This document shows, in pieces, positions 25,246 through 34,683 of a stretch of DNA of 64,000 nt. The position numbers were made by a program, and so were the translations under genes. The stretch's first letter is position 1. Every line of letters begins with the position of its first letter. Source of the stretch: Myxococcales bacterium (lineage in GTDB: Bacteria; Myxococcota; Polyangia; Nannocystales; Nannocystaceae); contig JAEUJW010000090.1 of assembly GCA_016793465.1 (NCBI GenBank), forward strand, positions 186,001 to 250,000. Direction: 5' to 3'. Below the pieces are notes generated by a model. The model was not told the DNA's origin, did not search any database, and saw only the letters and a list, made by a program, of their open reading frames with translations.

Positions 25246-25260
25246 TGATTCGCATTTTCA
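25246..25260. promoter_or_regulatory. Second Fur-like AT-rich element
   Basis: TGATTCGCATTTTCA shares TGA....CATTTTCA with the box at 24191. It sits in an AT-rich stretch between the divergent lipoprotein genes at 24385-25176 and 25286-25717. Its symmetry is poorer than in the first box. Confidence 0.3.
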
Positions 25261-25285
25261 ATTTTAAAGGCATAGAGTGCCGCGC

Positions 25286-25717
25286 ATGCGCTCCCACGGC
25301 CTCTTTTTGCTCCTTGCGACCGCGTGCGGCGGCCTCGGTAACCCGGGCGACGGCCAGACCGACACCGCGGTCCCGCCGTGGGAGTCGGCCGGCAGCAGCA
25401 GCGGCAGCAGCGGACCCCCGACCAGCGGCGGCTCGGCCGGCGCCACCGAGACCGGCGCTCCGACCTCGGGCGCGAGCGACAGCCACGGCGCCTCGACCTC
25501 CGGCGCGACCACGGGCGTCGCCAGCTCGGCCGGCACCACCACCGGCACCGACTCGAGCAGCGCCGGCACCACCGCCGGCACCAGCGACTCCGGCGACACC
25601 CTGCCGAAGCTCGACCTCCCGCCCTCGATGAGCAGCGAGGGCGGCGACGACGACAAGGACAAGGACAAGGACAAGGACGACGACGAAGATCCGGTCCCGC
25701 CGCCGATCCCCAACTGA
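25286..25717 (+). CDS. Low-complexity Ser/Thr/Gly-rich lipoprotein with acidic tail
   Basis: 143 residues from ATG 25286 (GTG 25277 also in frame). Lipobox LLLATAC follows a short signal MRSHGLF. The mature chain is almost all Ser/Thr/Gly/Ala linker, ending in an acidic-basic run (DDDKDKDKDKDDDEDPVPPP). No folded domain is visible. In this genome such linkers usually precede a domain, so this may be a bare linker protein or a truncated relative. Confidence 0.6.
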   Translation: MRSHGLFLLLATACGGLGNPGDGQTDTAVPPWESAGSSSGSSGPPTSGGSAGATETGAPTSGASDSHGASTSGATTGVASSAGTTTGTDSSSAGTTAGTSDSGDTLPKLDLPPSMSSEGGDDDKDKDKDKDDDEDPVPPPIPN

Positions 25718-25909
25718 GCGCGGGACGTCGGGACGCGATCGCATGCGCCGAGCCGAACCCCTCCCGCGACCCGCGCCCTCACGAGGCATGCCCCCTCGAC
25801 GCGCGCCACCACGACGCGCGCCACCGCGACGCGCCACCACCTGCGCGTCCGCGCCGCCCACCCGCGTCGCGTCGACGGGCACCGGCGACGCTCGAGGTCG
25901 GCGCGCGCC

Positions 25910-27384
25910 GTGAGCCACGCCCGCCTCGCCCTCGTGCTCGGCCTCGTCGGCTTCGGCTTCGGCGGCGCCCAGCAGCTGCTGCTGCGCGAGTTCACCGCCC
26001 TGCTCTACGGCGAGGAGGTCGTGCTGCTGCTCGTCGCCGCCGTCGCGCTCGCCGCCGCCTCGCTCGGCTACCGCCTCGGCGATCGCCTGCGCCCGGCCAC
26101 CCACGCGCGCCTGCTGCTGCTCGCGCTGGTCGTGCAGTTCGCCTGGCCCGCGGCCCCGCGCTGGCTCACCGCCGGCCTGTGCTGGCTGCGCGGCGGCACC
26201 GGCCCCGAGCACCTCGCCTCGCTCGTCGTGTTCGCGCTCGTGCTCGTCAGCCCGTTCGCCGTGTTCCTGCCGGCGCTGCTGACCGCCGAGGCCGACCCCG
26301 CGCGCCGCCTGCTCGCCGTGCGCCGGGGCTACGCCGCCGAGCTCGCGGGGTTCTTCCTCGGCAGCGCCGCCGCGATCGCGCTCGGCACCCGCCCCGAGCT
26401 GCGCCTCGCCGTGCACTTCGCCGCGCTCGTCGGCCTCGCCGCGCTGACCCTCGGCCGCGCCCGCGCCCTCGCCTGCGCCGGCCTCGCGGCCCCGCCCTCG
26501 CCCTCGCCCCGCCGCTCGCCGCCGCCGGCCTCGACGCCGTGTACCAGCACAAGCACCGCCTGCCCGGCGCCCGCGTGCTCGCCTCGCTCGACTCGCCCTA
26601 CCAGCGCGTCGAGGTCGTCGACAGCCCGCGCCGCGGCCGCGCGCTCCACCTCGACGGCCTGCGCGACCTCGACGGCGGCGAGCTCGACATCCTCAACCAC
26701 TACCTCGGCCGCGTGCCCGCCCGCCTGCACCGCCTCGAACGCGCCCTCGTGCTCGGCAACGGCACCCTCTCCCTCGTGCCCGAGCTCGCCGACCGCGCGC
26801 GCGAGCTGCACAGCGTCGAGCTCGACCCCGTGGTCGTCGGCCTCGGCCTGCGGTGGTTCACCGATCCCCGCGCCCTCCCGTTCGGCTCGCCGCGGTGGTC
26901 CCTCCACTACGCCGACGGCAAGGCCTTCCTCGCCGCCACCGACCTGCGCTTCGACCTCATCGTCGTCGACCTCCCGAGCCCGCTCACCTTCGGCGAGGCC
27001 TACCTGCACACCCGCGAGTTCTACGCCCTCTGCCGCGCCCACCTCACGCCGACCGGCGTGCTCGCGGTCCAGCTGAGCGGCCCGCTCGGCAACCCCGCCC
27101 GCACCCCCGCCCGCCTGACCGCCAGCCTCGCGGCGATCTTCGACGACGTCGTGGTGCTCGACAGCAGGCTCGCCGACCGCTCGTTCGCCTACGCGAGCGA
27201 CGCCCTGCCGTTCACCGCCGCCACCCTCCGCGCGGCCGCCCACCCCCGCGAGACGAACCTGCAGATCGTCGAGGGCGAGGCGCTCGCCGCCGCGATCGCC
27301 GGCGCCGCCCCGATCACCCTCGACGACCTCGACCTCGTGCTCCGCCGCGGCCTCGAGCGCCTGCTCGACCGCCACATCGACTGA
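25910..27384 (+). pseudogene. Spermidine-synthase-like membrane/methyltransferase-fold gene, frameshifted near 26490
   Basis: GTG 25910 opens a membrane half with ~6 helices (LVLGLVGFGFGGAQQLLLRE then FTALLYGEEVV), typical of the TM domain fused to spermine/spermidine synthases. Near 26488-26494 (GGCCCCG) the coding pattern moves back one base. The downstream frame carries the aminopropyltransferase-like domain: YQRVEVVDSPRRG, LHLDGLRDLDGGELDILNHY, ALVLGNGTLSLVPEL, HSVELDPVVV, DLIVVDLPSP. Both halves show family sequence, so one base appears lost in a C-run: a real frameshift, a sequencing error, or less likely -1 frameshifting. NGT in place of the usual GGxG motif suggests the catalytic part may have diverged. 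Confidence 0.75.
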
Positions 27385-27408
27385 AGTTCATCGATACCCC
27401 ACCGACGA

Positions 27409-27580
27409 CCTCGCTCGCTTCAACCGGCCCTCGCTACCGCGTCACGCCGCCGCCCGGCGCCCCTCGCTCGCTTCAACCCGCCCCCGCTACCGCGTCACGC
27501 CGCCGCCCGGCGCCCCTCGCTCGCTTCAACCCGCCCTCGCTACCGCGTCACGCCGCCCGCCCGGCGCCCCTCGCTCGCTC
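27409..27580. repeat. Tandem 53-bp repeats (3 full copies plus part)
   Basis: Units starting CCTCGCTCGCTTCAACC at 27409, 27462 and 27515, with a partial fourth at 27569. The period of 53 bp is not a multiple of three, so this is not a conserved coding repeat. Confidence 0.8.
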
Positions 27581-27612
27581 CACCCCGCGCTCACGACCCG
27601 CGCCACGCCGAC

Positions 27613-27810
27613 CTCACGCGCCCTCGCCCGCGCACGCTCCCTCCGCTCCACGACAGCTCATGCCCGCCGCCCGTCCGCGCCGCCGCGGCCTCCTGCGATT
27701 CGGCCCTCACGCGCCCTCGCCCGCGCACGCTCCCTCCGCTCCACGACAGCTCATGCCCGCCGCCCGTCCGCGCCGCCTCGGCCTCCACCTCGGCCTCCTG
27801 CAATTCGGCC
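27613..27810. repeat. Tandem 93-bp repeats carrying the start region of the next gene
   Basis: Two copies starting CTCACGCGCCCTCGCCCGCG at 27613 and 27706, the second with a 12-bp insertion. Each contains an in-frame ATGCCCGCC (27660 and 27753), so the candidate start codon and first codons of the downstream membrane gene are duplicated. Confidence 0.75.
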
Positions 27811-28256
27811 ACCTCATGGCCGTGCAGCGCAGCATCTCCGCCGCCGCCCTGACCTACGCGCTCGTGCTCGGCGCGTGGTTGATCGGCAGCCTGATCGGCC
27901 TGTGGCTGCCGGGGCGCGAGCGCCTGCTCGTCGTCGTCGGCCTCGTCGCCCACCTCGCCGCCCACGCCTGGCTGCTCGCCAGCCCGTTCGCCTCGCCGGC
28001 CGCGCTCCCGCTGCTGCTGCCCGCCGTCGGCCTCGGCGCGCTCGTCGGCGGCGGGTTCTTCGCCCGCGTGCTCCCGACCGAGCCGCGCACCGGCCCGATC
28101 TTCGCCGCCGAGAACGACGGCTTCCTCGCCGGCATGCTGCTCGCCGTGCTCGGCTACGCCTTCCTCGGGCGGTGGTTCTCGCTGCTGATCCCGCTGGTCA
28201 GCGCCGCCGTCCTGCTGGCCCCGCCGCGCCGCGAGCCTCACTCGCCGCGCGCGTAG
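27753..28256 (+). CDS. Integral membrane protein resembling the TM half of spermidine-synthase-like proteins
   Basis: 167 residues if ATG 27753 is used (27660 and 27816 possible). Hydrophobic helices include LTYALVLGAWLIGSLIGLWL, LLVVVGLVAHLAAHAWLLAS, LPLLLPAVGLGALVGGGFFA and MLLAVLGYAFLGRW. The LxxWLxGxxIG pattern after SAAALTYA recalls the second helix of the membrane domain in SpeE-like fusions such as the gene upstream; ENDGFLAGMLLAVLGY would match its last helix pair. It could be a stand-alone duplicate of that half. Its 3' end overlaps the convergent AhpD-like gene by 19 bases. Confidence 0.6.
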   Translation: MPAARPRRLGLHLGLLQFGHLMAVQRSISAAALTYALVLGAWLIGSLIGLWLPGRERLLVVVGLVAHLAAHAWLLASPFASPAALPLLLPAVGLGALVGGGFFARVLPTEPRTGPIFAAENDGFLAGMLLAVLGYAFLGRWFSLLIPLVSAAVLLAPPRREPHSPRA

Positions 28257-28840
28257 CCTCCGCGGGCCATGCGCTTGCCGGCCGCGCGGTGGGCCTCCTC
28301 GGGCATCGCGTGCACCCCGGACCCGTCGATCCAGCGGTTGTAAAAATTGAACAGCCCGCACACCGTGATGGCGTCGTGGATCGCCTCGTCGGTCCAGCCG
28401 ATCGCGCGCAGCGCCGCCGCGTCGTCCGCGTTCACGTTCGCGTTGTCGTCGTTCAGCTTGCGTACGAACCGCAGCAGCGCCTTCTCGGGCGCCGACAGCC
28501 CGCAGGCCTCGAGGTCCGCGATCGCCCCGTACACCACCTCGTCTCCGAGCAGCTCCGCCGCGACCGCGGCGTGGGCGCGCAGTCAAAACTCGCAGTCGTT
28601 GAGCTTCGACGTGTAGGCCGCGATCAGCTCGCGCTGCCCCGGCGAGAGCGGCGACGGACCGCGCATGATCGCCTGCGTGAATTGCTCGAGGTGCCGCGTC
28701 GCCTCCGGCTTGTAGGCGAACAGGTGCCAGATCTGCGGGTACGGCCCGCCGGCGGCGCGCGCCGCGTCGATCAGGCCCGCGTACGGCCCGCCGCGTCCGC
28801 GGTTGTCCTCGACCTCGGGGAGGAACATCGGCTTCATCAT
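28238..28840 (-). CDS. AhpD-like peroxidase-related protein, probable selenoprotein (CxxU)
   Basis: 200 codons from ATG 28840 (28837 and 28828 also possible), with one in-frame TGA at codon 86. Both sides of the TGA are clearly one carboxymuconolactone decarboxylase/AhpD-type protein: SPGQRELIAAYTSKLNDCEF, then LRAHAAVAAELLG, then ALRAIGWTDEAIHDAITVCG and FNFYNRWIDGSG. In this family the motif is CxxC followed by xxxH; here it reads C83-E-F-TGA86-L-R-A-H90, so TGA replaces exactly the second catalytic Cys. A 6-bp stem with loop GGUC begins 11 bases after the TGA. Reading TGA as selenocysteine is the best explanation; a nonsense mutation at that codon is the alternative. CxxU AhpD-like selenoproteins are known from other bacteria. 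Confidence 0.82.
28556..28571 (-). promoter_or_regulatory. Candidate bacterial SECIS hairpin for the AhpD-like gene
   Basis: On the minus strand CGCCGC-GGUC-GCGGCG forms a perfect 6-bp stem with a GGUC loop, 17 bases between the UGA (28585-28583) and the loop. In E. coli fdhF the GGUC of the SelB-binding loop sits at almost the same distance. Seen directly; SelB binding is inference. Confidence 0.6.
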
Positions 28841-28872
28841 CGCCGCCGACCCTACCACGACGAAGCGCGTGA

Positions 28873-28878
28873 TACCTT
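28873..28878 (+). promoter_or_regulatory. -10-like element for the VWA lipoprotein gene
   Basis: TACCTT ends 6 bases before ATG 28885, consistent with a leaderless transcript. Confidence 0.45.
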
Positions 28879-28884
28879 GCGAGG

Positions 28885-30170
28885 ATGCGCCCCTATCCCC
28901 TGCTCGTCCTCGGTCTGTTCGGCTGTTCGAACGACCCACCCATGACCTCGTCCTTGACCAGCCTGACCACCCTCCCGTCCGGCTTCGACGACGGACCCGA
29001 CGACGACGACGACAGCGCCCCCGGACCCTCGAGCGACCCCTCGAGCGCCCCGACCGAGGCCACCGACTCGGCGAGCACCGAGTCCTCGCCGACCACCGCC
29101 GGCCCCGGCAGCGACCCCGACACCACCAACCCAGGCCCCGGGAGCGACCCCGACACCACCAACCCCGGCCCCTCGAGCGACCCCGACACCACCAACCCCG
29201 GCCCCTCGAGCCCACCGCCGAGGGCCCGCCGTGCCGCGGCTGGATGGAGAGCCCGACGCCGAGCCGCGCCAGGGTCATGCTCGTGCTCGACAAGTCGGGC
29301 TCGATGGGCGTCGACTCGTGGGACCACGACCAGAACGCCAACACCGCCACCGTCACCCGCTGGAGCGTGCTGCGCAACGTGCTCGGCGCGGTCCTGCCGG
29401 CCCACGACGACGCGCTCGAGCTCGGCGCCCAGCTCTACCCCTCGAAGGCCGCCACGTCCGATTACAGCTCGGCCGCCTGCCCGGTCGCCGCGCCCGAGGT
29501 CCCGGTCGACAGCCACAACGCCGCCAGCGTGCTGGCCGCCATCCCGGTCGCCAACGACGTGACCATCAAGGGCGGGCAGCCGACCGCCACCGCTCTGCGC
29601 AGCGCCACCGACGAGCTGCTCGCCCAGGGCGGCAGCAGCCCGCGGTACATCGTGCTCGTCGCCGACGGCGCCGCCAACTGCATGGCCGGCGCCCCCGACA
29701 CCACCTCGCTGTTCGAGGACTACGACACCGACGCCATCGACGCCGCCCTCGACGCCTACGCCGCGGGCATCCCCACCTTCGTGCTCGGCGTCAACGCCAG
29801 CGTCTTCCCCGCCGGCAACGTGAAGGACGGCAACCCCGACGGCGTCGCCGCCTCCGACACCCTCGCCGAGCTCGCCGACGCCGGCGGCACCGACTACGTC
29901 AACGCCTACACCCAGACCGAGCTGCAGTCGGCCTACGACGGCTTCCTCGAGGCCTCCAGGTATTGAGGCTACGCCCTCGACTCGTCGCCGCCGAACCCCG
30001 ATCAGGTGATCGTCACCCTCGGCGGCGTCGAGATCCCGTTCCGCAACTCCTGCAACGAGGGCAGCGGCTGGACCTTCGCCGAGGGCACCGCGGTCATCGA
30101 GTTCTGCGGCGCCGCTTGCGACGACTTCCTCGCGCGCGCGCCGGCCCAGGCCTACGAGGCGTGCGAGTGA
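28885..30170 (+). pseudogene. VWA-domain lipoprotein with an apparent frameshift and an in-frame TGA (possible Sec)
   Basis: The N terminus MRPYPLLVLGLFGCSNDPP is a lipoprotein signal, followed by a Ser/Thr/Asp/Pro linker with SDPDTTNPGP repeats. Near 29205-29215 the pattern shifts back one base into EGPPCRGWMESPTPSRARVM, then LVLDKSGSMG, the MIDAS of a von Willebrand A domain, with further VWA strands (RYIVLVADGAANCM) to ~29950. At 29964-29966 an in-frame TGA interrupts ASRY / GYALDSSPPNPDQV, and the frame stays open to 30170 with the expected Cys-rich end (NSCNEGSGWTF, IEFCGAACDDF). In my recollection of related myxobacterial VWA lipoproteins a Cys occupies the TGA position before (x)YxLD. 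A double-stem hairpin follows. It could be a Sec codon or, with the frameshift, a decayed gene. Confidence 0.65.
29986..30027 (+). promoter_or_regulatory. Candidate SECIS-like structure after the TGA in the VWA gene
   Basis: Lower stem CGCCGCCGA (29986-29994) with TCGGCGGCG (30019-30027); upper stem CGATC/GATCG around loop AGGU at 30004-30007, 37 bases between the TGA and the loop. A loop with GGU and a spacing at the upper end of the usual bacterial range make this suggestive, not proof. Confidence 0.4.
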
Positions 30171-30204
30171 CCCGGCCGCGCATCGCCGCCTGAGGCCACA
30201 CGAA

Positions 30205-30229
30205 GGGCCCGGCGCCTCGCACCGGGCCC
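30205..30229. terminator. Bidirectional hairpin between convergent genes
   Basis: GGGCCCGG (30205-30212) pairs perfectly with CCGGGCCC (30222-30229) around a 9-base loop, midway between the VWA stop and the stop of the convergent Gly-rich lipoprotein gene. Confidence 0.6.
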
Positions 30230-30240
30230 GCGCGCGCGCC

Positions 30241-31800
30241 TCACTGGCAGGCGAAGTCGGCGAATTTCGCGGGGATCGCCGCGTCGATGAACAGCGCGCC
30301 GTCGCCGCCCGCCGTGGCCGCGTAGCTGTTGCCGGTGTTGGGGAACTTGCCGCTCGCGCCGCCCTTCACGTCGGTCGTGCCCATCCACATGTTGCTCGGC
30401 GTGAACAGCTTGATGCGCCCGCCGCCGCCGCCGCCGCCGGCCCAGCCCCAGGTCGCGTCGCCGATGTTGCCGAGCGCCTCGCCGCCGCGTCCGCCGGTGA
30501 CCTGCAGCGCGGCCGCGGCCGGGCCGTCGAAGGCCGCCGTCGCCACCACGATGCCGCCGCCCGAGCCGCCGCCGCCGCCGCCGCGGTAGCCGCAGTTGGG
30601 GCTGTCGTCCGGCGCCGGCTCCTGACCGAGCGCGGTGACCAGGCCCTCGATCGTCACCGACGTCGTCCCGATCAGCACGATCGACCCGCCGCCGCGCCCG
30701 CCGTCGCCGCCCGCGCTGGTGCACCCGCACGAGTTGCCCGCCGCGCCGCCGCCCGAGCCCATGGCGATGTCGTCGCCGTTGTTGGTGCCCTGCGCCGGCC
30801 CGGCCGCGCCCTTGCAGTGCGAGCCCGTCGCCTCGCTGCACACCTCGCACGCCCCGCCGTACGGCGCCGTGGGCACGCCGCCGAGGCCGGCATAACTCGC
30901 GCCGGTCCCGCCCTGGCCCACGCAGCTGCCCGGCCCGCCGCCGCAGCCCGCGCCCGCGCCGCTGCCCCCGAAGCCGCCGCGCCCGCCGATCGCCGAGGGC
31001 AGGCCGCCGGCCTGGCCCGAGTCGTCGGCGTCGATGTGCCCCGTCGGCCCGACCAGGATGGTGTCGGCCTTCAGCGTGATCGTCCCGGTCCCGGCCTGCC
31101 CGTTGAACGTCGGCACGTGCACCGTCCCGTGCACGATCACCTGGCCGTAGCAGTGATCGCCGCCGAGCTCGACCGTCTGGCCCATCGGCACGATCAGGTC
31201 GTCGCCGTCGACGACCTCGCTGTCACACACGTCGCCGACGCCGTCGGCGTCGTCGTCCGCCTGGCCCGGGTTGGCGTCCTCCGGGCAGTTGTCGCAGGCG
31301 TCGCCGACCTGGTCGCCGTCGCCGTCCTCCTGCATCGGGTTGGCGTCGCCGGGGCAGTTGTCGGCGTCGTCCGCCACTCCGTCCATGTCGCCGTCGGCCG
31401 GCCCCGTCGACGTCGACTCGCCGCCGGTCGACGACGATCCGCCCGTCGTGTCGTCCCCCGTCGACGTCCCGCTCGTCGTGTCGTCCCCCGTCGACGACGT
31501 CCCGCTCGTCGTGTCGTCCCCCGTCGACGACGTCCCGCTCGTCGTCGCCGTCAGGCCGGTCGTGGTCGTCGACGGATCCGTCGTCTCACCCGTGGTCGTC
31601 ATGCCGCCCGTCACCACCACGCCCGTGGTCGTCGTCGACGGGTCGGTCGACGTCGGCGTCCCCGACGTCGTCACCACCATGGTCGTGTCGCCCGTCGTCG
31701 TGCCCGTGGTCGACCCCGGCGTGACGACGCCGTCGTCACCGCAGCCCACCACCGCCAGCGCGAGCCACAACCACCGCGAATGAACGTCGTTTCGTGCCAT
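30241..31800 (-). CDS. Gly-rich surface lipoprotein with thrombospondin-3-type calcium repeats
   Basis: 519 residues from ATG 31800. Signal [20 protein letters not shown] gives a lipobox. A long Thr/Ser/Gly linker contains [11 protein letters not shown] repeats. It is followed by Asp-rich TSP type-3-like calcium-binding repeats ([40 protein letters not shown]) and a large Gly-rich beta-helix-like region ([38 protein letters not shown]) seen in myxobacterial outer-surface proteins. No catalytic motif. It is probably a calcium-stabilised cell-surface protein; the role is unknown. Confidence 0.75.
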   Translation of the reverse strand: MARNDVHSRWLWLALAVVGCGDDGVVTPGSTTGTTTGDTTMVVTTSGTPTSTDPSTTTTGVVVTGGMTTTGETTDPSTTTTGLTATTSGTSSTGDDTTSGTSSTGDDTTSGTSTGDDTTGGSSSTGGESTSTGPADGDMDGVADDADNCPGDANPMQEDGDGDQVGDACDNCPEDANPGQADDDADGVGDVCDSEVVDGDDLIVPMGQTVELGGDHCYGQVIVHGTVHVPTFNGQAGTGTITLKADTILVGPTGHIDADDSGQAGGLPSAIGGRGGFGGSGAGAGCGGGPGSCVGQGGTGASYAGLGGVPTAPYGGACEVCSEATGSHCKGAAGPAQGTNNGDDIAMGSGGGAAGNSCGCTSAGGDGGRGGGSIVLIGTTSVTIEGLVTALGQEPAPDDSPNCGYRGGGGGGSGGGIVVATAAFDGPAAAALQVTGGRGGEALGNIGDATWGWAGGGGGGGRIKLFTPSNMWMGTTDVKGGASGKFPNTGNSYAATAGGDGALFIDAAIPAKFADFACQ

Positions 31801-32218
31801 CCACCGACCATCGCACCGTCGCCGGCCGGCCGCGCGGCCGCCCGCCGTGAGCATCAGCGGAGGCGTCACCGCGCGGACACGGCGCGGCCGCTCGCGTCCG
31901 CGCGACGCGGCAGAACGCGCCGGATCGACCTCCCGGCACCGCAGCGGCGCCCCGGCGATCGCCACGCACCGACGTTCACCAGCAGCGGTGGCTCACCCCG
32001 GTCTGCCGCCCGAACGAGCCCGCCCGCGGCGCGTCAGCCCCTCCGCGAATTTCGCCACGGCATGCCCCCGCGGACGCCCGAGTGTCCGCCCCGCCCGCGC
32101 GCCTGCCGAGCCCGCGGACCCGCGTGCCGCGGGCTCGCGCGCGCGCCGCGAGAAATTCGGCCGGCGCCTGTAGGGTCCCCGCGGCGCCGCGACACTGCAC
32201 CCGCGGGGAACCACCGCC
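31801..32218. other. 418-bp divergent intergenic region
   Basis: Between the Gly-rich lipoprotein gene and the ADOP permease gene. A TAGGGT hexamer at 32169-32174 and GGGGAA 8 bases before ATG 32219 could serve the permease. The frames open here have no protein-like pattern. Confidence 0.5.
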
Positions 32219-34675
32219 ATGTCCGCCCTGCTCCGCGACCTCCGCTTCGCCCTGCGCATGCTGCTCCGCACGCCCGGCTACACGCTCGCGGCCGTGCTCA
32301 CGCTCGCCGTCGCTATCGCCGCCAACACGGCGATCTTCAGCTCGGTCCACGCCGTGCTGCTGCGCCCGCTGCCCTACCCCGACGCCGACGAGCTGGTCCT
32401 CGGCTTCGAGACCAGGCCGGAGTTCGAGCGCCTGCCGCTGCCGTACCTCAACTACCTCGACTACCGCGCCGGCCAGTCGAGCTTCGCCGCGTTCGCGGCC
32501 ATGTCGATCCAGGCCATGACCCTGACCGGCGCCGGCGGGTCCGAGCCCGAGAAGCTGCTGGTCGAGTCGTACACCCACGACTTCCTGCCGATGCTGCGCG
32601 CGCAGCCGCTGCTCGGCCGCAACTTCCTGCCCGAGGAGGACGCGCCCGGCGGGCCGCGCGTCGCCCTGCTCAGCCACGAGCTGTGGACCCGCCGCTACGC
32701 CGCCGACCCCGCGATCCTCGGCGCGCCGATCACCCTCGACGGCGCCGCGCACACCGTCATCGGCGTGATGCCCGCGAACTACCGCGTGCTGTTCCCGGCC
32801 AGCGCCTACGTCGCGCTCGGCGTCCGCGCCGACGAGCCGCCGTTCCGCGACCGCGCCGCCCGCACCGAGGTCTACGCCTACGCCCGCCTGAAGCCCGGCG
32901 TCGGCATCGTCGAGGCCCGCGCCGACCTCCAGGCGATCGGCGACGAGCTCGGGCGCCGCTTCCCCGAGGCCGTCGGCGCCAGCCGCCCGCTGCTCGTCCC
33001 GCTGCGCGAGGACCTCGTGCGCGACCTCCGGCCGACGCTGCTGCTGCTGCTCGGCGCGGTCGCCTGCGTGCTGCTGATCGCCGCCGCCAACATCGCCAAC
33101 CTCACGCTCGAGCGGGCGCTCCGGCGCCAGCGCGAGCTCGGCATCCGCGCGGCCCTCGGCGCCACCCGCTGGCAGCTCGTGCGCCAGATGCTGGTCGAGA
33201 GCCTGGTGCTCGCCGCCCTCGGCGGCGGCCTCGGCCTCGTGCTCGCGCTGTGGAGCCTCGACCTCGTGTCCGCCCTCTACCCGCCGCACGTCGCCTTCAG
33301 CATCGTCGGCCCGATCGCCGTCGACACGCCCGTGCTCGCGTTCACCGCCGCGGTCACGCTCGGCACCGGCGTGGTGTTCGGCCTCGTGCCCGCGCTGCTG
33401 GCCTCGCGCCAGGACCTCGCGCGCGCCCTGAAGGACGCCGACCACCACGCCTCCGCCGGCGGCCGCCACCTGCGCGCGCGCGACCTGCTGGTCGTCGTCG
33501 AGGTCGCGCTCGCCATGACGCTGTCGGTCGGCGCCGCCCTGGCGACCCGCAGCCTGATCGCCATGAACCGCGTCGACCCCGGCTTCGACGCCCCCGGCCT
33601 GCTGTCGGCCGCGACCAACCTGAGCCCCGACCGCTACCCCTCGTCCGCCGAGTTCATGGCCTTCTGGACCGAGCTCGAGCGGCGCGTCGCCGCCATGCCC
33701 GGCGTCACCGCGGTCGCCGTCTCGTCGGGCCTGCCCGGCCAGCTCGGCGCCTACGACGTCGTCTACCCGCCGGGCGCGGCGCGCACGCCCGACAACTCGT
33801 TCACCGCCCTGCTCTACCGCGTCGGCCCCGGCTTCGTCGAGACGCTCGGCATCCCGCTGCTCGGCGGGCGCACCTGCGGCCCGCAGGACGGCCCCGGCAC
33901 CGCGCCCGTGATCGTCCTCAACCGCGCGCTCGCCGACGAGTTCTTCCCCGGCGGCGACGCGGTCGGCCAGCGCCTGCAGGACAACCTCAGCAAGCTGCCG
34001 AGCCTCGAGATCGTCGGCGTCGTCGGCCCGATCCGCCACGACGGCCTCGGCGCGCCCGAGCGCACGCCCTACCAGGTCTACTACTGCTACCGCCAGCTCT
34101 CGCTCGAGGCCCAGAGCGACGACGCCCTCGGCATGGTCATGCACATCGTCGCCCGCACGAGCGGCCCGCCGCTCGAGCTCGCGCCGCAGCTGCGGGCCGC
34201 CGCCGCCGAGCTCGAGCCGACCAGCCCGCTGTGGGGCGTCGACACCCTCGAGAACACCGTGCGCCAGTCGCTCGGCCAGCGCCTGTTCGCCGCCAGGCTG
34301 CTCGCCGCGTTCGCCGCCACCGCCCTGCTGCTGGCCGCGCTCGGCCTCCACGCCGTGACGGCCAACAGCGTGGCCCGCCGCACCCGCGAGCTCGGCGTGC
34401 GCATGGCCCTCGGCGCCCGGCCCCGCGCCGTCGTCGCCCTCGTGCTGCGCCAGGGCCTCGCCCTCGTCGCCGTCGGCCTCGCCTTCGGCACGCTCGGCGC
34501 CTACGGCCTGACCCGGGTGATGACGGAGATCCTCAGCGAGGAGGTCGCCGCCACCGACCCGACCTCGTACCTCGGCGTCGCCGTCCTGCTCGTCGCCGTC
34601 AGCCTGCTCGCCACGCTGGCGCCCGCGCGCCGGGCCACCCGCATCGACCCCATGGTCGCCCTGCGCCACGACTGA
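32219..34675 (+). CDS. ADOP-type duplicated FtsX/MacB-like ABC transporter permease
   Basis: 818 residues. It begins [20 protein letters not shown], the ADOP (acidobacterial duplicated orphan permease) signature, then a first helix, a MacB-like periplasmic domain (~50-260), and three helices around [20 protein letters not shown] with [21 protein letters not shown] second copy follows: another periplasmic domain, then [20 protein letters not shown] and three terminal helices ending [17 protein letters not shown]. Such permeases lack an ATPase in the same chain, and none is encoded nearby, fitting the orphan pattern. Related MacB-type systems export lipoproteins, peptides or macrolides; the substrate is unknown. 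Confidence 0.9.
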   Translation: MSALLRDLRFALRMLLRTPGYTLAAVLTLAVAIAANTAIFSSVHAVLLRPLPYPDADELVLGFETRPEFERLPLPYLNYLDYRAGQSSFAAFAAMSIQAMTLTGAGGSEPEKLLVESYTHDFLPMLRAQPLLGRNFLPEEDAPGGPRVALLSHELWTRRYAADPAILGAPITLDGAAHTVIGVMPANYRVLFPASAYVALGVRADEPPFRDRAARTEVYAYARLKPGVGIVEARADLQAIGDELGRRFPEAVGASRPLLVPLREDLVRDLRPTLLLLLGAVACVLLIAAANIANLTLERALRRQRELGIRAALGATRWQLVRQMLVESLVLAALGGGLGLVLALWSLDLVSALYPPHVAFSIVGPIAVDTPVLAFTAAVTLGTGVVFGLVPALLASRQDLARALKDADHHASAGGRHLRARDLLVVVEVALAMTLSVGAALATRSLIAMNRVDPGFDAPGLLSAATNLSPDRYPSSAEFMAFWTELERRVAAMPGVTAVAVSSGLPGQLGAYDVVYPPGAARTPDNSFTALLYRVGPGFVETLGIPLLGGRTCGPQDGPGTAPVIVLNRALADEFFPGGDAVGQRLQDNLSKLPSLEIVGVVGPIRHDGLGAPERTPYQVYYCYRQLSLEAQSDDALGMVMHIVARTSGPPLELAPQLRAAAAELEPTSPLWGVDTLENTVRQSLGQRLFAARLLAAFAATALLLAALGLHAVTANSVARRTRELGVRMALGARPRAVVALVLRQGLALVAVGLAFGTLGAYGLTRVMTEILSEEVAATDPTSYLGVAVLLVAVSLLATLAPARRATRIDPMVALRHD

Positions 34676-34683
34676 CGCGGGCG

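Noticed and set aside
27409..27810. CRISPR array
   Set aside because: The units are 53 and 93 bp, directly abutting, with no unique spacers and no cas genes.
31847..32173. 108-codon plus-strand open frame in the gap before the ADOP permease
   Set aside because: Composition is Arg/Ala/Pro-rich without domain or signal, no ribosome-binding site, and no codon pattern like neighbouring genes.
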